This document shows positions 13,454 through 16,009 of a DNA stretch of 16,009 nt, piece after piece. A program made the position numbers and the translations under genes. Origin of the DNA: Candidatus Gastranaerophilales bacterium (GTDB taxonomy: Bacteria > Cyanobacteriota > Vampirovibrionia > Gastranaerophilales > Gastranaerophilaceae); the NCBI GenBank assembly GCA_944325615.1, contig CALVAU010000079.1, positions 1 to 16,009 of the forward strand, in the 5' to 3' direction. The notes under the pieces are model-generated. The model did no database searches and was not told the origin of the DNA. It worked only from the letters and a program-made list of their open reading frames with translations. The stretch's first letter is position 1; each line of letters starts with the position of its first letter.

Positions 13454-16009
13454 ATGAGCACACAACAATACGTACCACTTCATTTACATACAGAATATTC
13501 ATTACTAGACGGGGCAATTAGGATAAAACAGCTTTGTGAATTCGCCAAAGAAAATGACATGCCTGCGGTTGCAATAACAGACCATGGTGTTATGTACGGC
13601 GATATGGAATTGTACACAACAGCAAAAGAAAATGGTATAAAACCAATACTGGGGTGCGAATTTTATGTGCATGACGGTGATATAGAAGAAAAAAACAAAC
13701 TTCATAACCCCTGCTACCACTTAGTTTTATTAGCTAAGGATAAAGCTGGTTATGCCAATCTAATCAAATTGGTATCTACAGCTTGGTGTAAAGGTAGATA
13801 TGTTCACCCTCGTATCAACTTTGAACTTCTTGAAAAGCATCATGAAGGATTAATTTGTTTGTCAGCTTGTTTAGGTGGTGAAGTCCTCCAAAATTTACTT
13901 AAAGGAGATTATGACGCTGCAAAAGAAACAGCTGAAAAATATAAAGCTTTATTTAATGATGACTACTATATAGAACTACAAGATCATGGACTAGAAGAAC
14001 AAAAAAAGACTAACCCGCTTTTAATTCAATTAGCAAATGAATTAAATATAAAAATGGTCATAACTAACGACTCTCACTATTTACAAAAAGATGATGCCGA
14101 TATGCACGATACATTATTGTGTATGCAAACTAATAGTGACAAAGATGATCCAAACAGATTTCATTTTCCGAATAACGAATTTTATGTAAAAACAGCAGAA
14201 CAATTAAGGTCTTCTTTTAAATGGATGGACTCTGAAACTTTTGATAAATGTATTCAGAACACAGTAGATATTGCTGAAAAATGCCATTTAATGCTGGATT
14301 TAGGAAAAAGTCCACTACCTGATTATAAAGTTCCGGCAAATTATACCATTGATTCTTACCTTGAACATTTGGTATATGAAGGTTGTAAAAAACGCTATGG
14401 TGAGATTTCAAAAGAACTAAAAGAACGTGTTGATTATGAAATAAGCGTAATTGAACAGATGGGTTTTGCTGCATATTTCTTAATCACTTGGGACTTTATA
14501 CATTATGCAAAAACTCATGGAATTCCGGTAGGTCCGGGCAGAGGTTCAGCTGCAGGTTCTGTAGTTGCTTATGCACTTGAGATTACTGATTTGGATCCGA
14601 TTAAACATAAACTATTGTTTGAACGTTTTTTGAATCCAGAACGTTTCACAATGCCTGATATCGATATTGACTTTTGTATCGAACGCCGTGGTGAAGTTAT
14701 CGATTATGTAACCCAAAAATATGGAGAAGATAAGGTTTGTCAAATCATTACTTTTGGTACTTATGCAGCTAAAGCTGCATTAAAAGGAATCTGCCGCATA
14801 CTAAAAGTTCCATTTTCCGAAAGTAACAAACTTGCATCATTAATTGAACCAGCAATAGAACTTGCACAAGCAACTAATCCAAAAGCTAAGACTTTAAAAG
14901 ATGCAATGCAATGCAGCGGGTCTGAATTGAAGACAATGTATGACCAAGATGCACCGCTTCCGGTTGGAGATCCTAATGATGGTAAAACCGTAGGTATTAA
15001 AAAGATTATAGACTTAGCAATCGGCATCGAAGGAATTAAGAATAATACCGGTACTCACGCTGCAGGTGTAATCATTTCACGAGTTCCGTTAGATGAAATT
15101 TTACCGGTACAGCCCTCAAAAGATGGTATTGTACAAACAGGTTATCCGCCACATGACGTTACTGAAGTCCTAAGTCTTTTAAAAATGGACTTTTTGGGAC
15201 TACGAAACCTTACAACGATTTATAAAACAGTTGATTTGATTAAAGAACAACAAGGAATTTCTCTAGATATAAATAATATTCCTCTGGATGACAAACCTGT
15301 ATATGACATGCTTATGACAGGAGACACTGACGGAGTATTCCAGCTTGAATCTCAAGGGATGAAAAACCTTGTAAAAAAATTAAAACCTGACGTTTTTGAA
15401 GACTTGGGCGCTCTTGTTGCACTATTTAGACCTGGTCCATTAGACTCCGGTATGGTTACAGATTTCGTAGAAAGAAAACATGGCCGTCAAGAAATCACAT
15501 ATGCACACCCTCTACTAGAGCCAGTATTAAAAGATACATATGGAACTATCGTATATCAAGAACAAATTATGCAGGTATTCCAAGTTCTAGCTGATTACAC
15601 ACTCGGACAAGCGGATATGGTCCGCCGTATGATGGGTAAGAAAAAAGTTGATGAAATGGAGAAGCAAAAAACAAAATTCATCGAACGTTCAGCTCAACAT
15701 GGCATGACCTCTAAAGATGCAGAAGCTTTATTCAACCAAATTTTAGCATTTGCTTCATACTGCTTTAACAGATCTCACTCTGCAGCGTACGCATTTGTAG
15801 CCTATCAAACGGCATATTTAAAATGTCATTATCCAGTAGAATATCTATCAGCACTTTTATCAAGTGTATCTAAAAAAAAAAAAAAAACTCAACTATACAT
15901 TGAAGAAGCTTTAAAAAAGGGAATAAAAGTTCTTCCTCCGGATATTAATCATTCTCATGCTACGTTTACACCTGACAAAAATAATATCCGTTTTGGACTC
16001 GCGTCAATT
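13454..16009 (+). CDS. dnaE: DNA polymerase III alpha subunit, 3' end outside window
   Basis: The replicative polymerase catalytic subunit; 852 codons are visible, out of about 1,150 expected. The N-terminal PHP domain begins PLHLHTEYSLLDG (H10, H12, D19) and has AITDHGVMYG. The polymerase core shows GPGRGSAAGS, PDIDIDF with catalytic D402 and D404, THAAGVIIS, and KMDFLGLRNL with the third Asp, D579. FRPGPLDSGM and IVYQEQIMQ follow. The segment FASY-CFNRSHSAAYAF (Y769/C770) is the place where cyanobacterial DnaE is split by an intein; here it is continuous. At codons 807-811 a run of 16 A encodes five Lys, where homologues usually have GNxDK before the conserved YIEEA...LPPDIN segment. The frame stays open to the window end. 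ATG 13454 lacks a clear ribosome binding site; the GGT before it is weak. Confidence 0.97.
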   Translation, partial: MSTQQYVPLHLHTEYSLLDGAIRIKQLCEFAKENDMPAVAITDHGVMYGDMELYTTAKENGIKPILGCEFYVHDGDIEEKNKLHNPCYHLVLLAKDKAGYANLIKLVSTAWCKGRYVHPRINFELLEKHHEGLICLSACLGGEVLQNLLKGDYDAAKETAEKYKALFNDDYYIELQDHGLEEQKKTNPLLIQLANELNIKMVITNDSHYLQKDDADMHDTLLCMQTNSDKDDPNRFHFPNNEFYVKTAEQLRSSFKWMDSETFDKCIQNTVDIAEKCHLMLDLGKSPLPDYKVPANYTIDSYLEHLVYEGCKKRYGEISKELKERVDYEISVIEQMGFAAYFLITWDFIHYAKTHGIPVGPGRGSAAGSVVAYALEITDLDPIKHKLLFERFLNPERFTMPDIDIDFCIERRGEVIDYVTQKYGEDKVCQIITFGTYAAKAALKGICRILKVPFSESNKLASLIEPAIELAQATNPKAKTLKDAMQCSGSELKTMYDQDAPLPVGDPNDGKTVGIKKIIDLAIGIEGIKNNTGTHAAGVIISRVPLDEILPVQPSKDGIVQTGYPPHDVTEVLSLLKMDFLGLRNLTTIYKTVDLIKEQQGISLDINNIPLDDKPVYDMLMTGDTDGVFQLESQGMKNLVKKLKPDVFEDLGALVALFRPGPLDSGMVTDFVERKHGRQEITYAHPLLEPVLKDTYGTIVYQEQIMQVFQVLADYTLGQADMVRRMMGKKKVDEMEKQKTKFIERSAQHGMTSKDAEALFNQILAFASYCFNRSHSAAYAFVAYQTAYLKCHYPVEYLSALLSSVSKKKKKTQLYIEEALKKGIKVLPPDINHSHATFTPDKNNIRFGLASI
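15872..15887 (+). repeat. 16-base poly(A) tract inside dnaE
   Basis: Sixteen consecutive A start exactly on a codon boundary and encode Lys 807-811 plus the first base of Thr 812. The frame is kept on both sides (SSVS before, TQLYIEEA after). A tract of this length is prone to polymerase slippage and to sequencing error. Confidence 0.95.

Noticed and set aside
13505..15027. Minus-strand frames opposite dnaE
   Set aside because: The plus strand encodes a continuous DnaE with all catalytic motifs; the opposite frames are shadows.

Overview
The window is AT-rich and densely packed. It reads as a gut member of the Melainabacteria (Vampirovibrionia, order Gastranaerophilales), the non-photosynthetic sister group of Cyanobacteria. 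This rests mainly on the 486-aa protein whose leaderless N-terminus (ASQARFLGLTARK...) and helical C-terminus match a lineage-typical family as I remember it, plus low GC, short intergenic gaps and a cyanobacterium-like unsplit DnaE. No database search was possible, so the taxonomic call is an inference.

Layout. (1) 2-3219: a PBP4-type D-Ala-D-Ala carboxypeptidase (dacB, +), a 276-aa glycine-rich membrane-associated unknown (-) and a family 2 glycosyltransferase (+). (2) 3223-6399: two minus-strand genes for proteins without a visible Sec signal. One has flagellin-like architecture (helical ends, variable middle); the other is a zinc metallopeptidase (HELTH) with an EF-hand-like loop and an Asp-Pro-Thr repeat linker. 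(3) 6583-9441: a tight plus-strand operon behind a good sigma-70-type promoter: Gfo/Idh/MocA oxidoreductase, CDP-alcohol phosphatidyltransferase (pgsA-like), trmL and NAD(P)H-hydrate dehydratase (nnrD); the last three overlap by 8 and 11 bases. (4) 9442-10954: a 79-aa unknown and anmK, both minus. (5) 10955-11542: a 588-base divergent intergenic region with several inverted repeats and a GC-richer, possibly structured segment. (6) 11543-end: two tandem, diverged WYL-domain regulators followed by dnaE, which runs off the window after 852 codons.

How the parts relate. Envelope work dominates the left half: peptidoglycan trimming (dacB), muropeptide recycling (anmK), sugar transfer or modification (GT2, Gfo/Idh/MocA) and phospholipid synthesis (pgsA-like). 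The right end pairs two WYL regulators with the replicative polymerase; I infer, without proof, a DNA-damage-type regulatory pair similar in layout to PafB-PafC.

Most worth a second look: a 16-A homopolymer inside dnaE that exactly fills five Lys codons, the empty DnaE split-intein site, the leaderless filament-like protein beside a leaderless metallopeptidase, the tandem WYL pair, and the inverted repeats with possible RNA in the anmK-WYL intergenic region.
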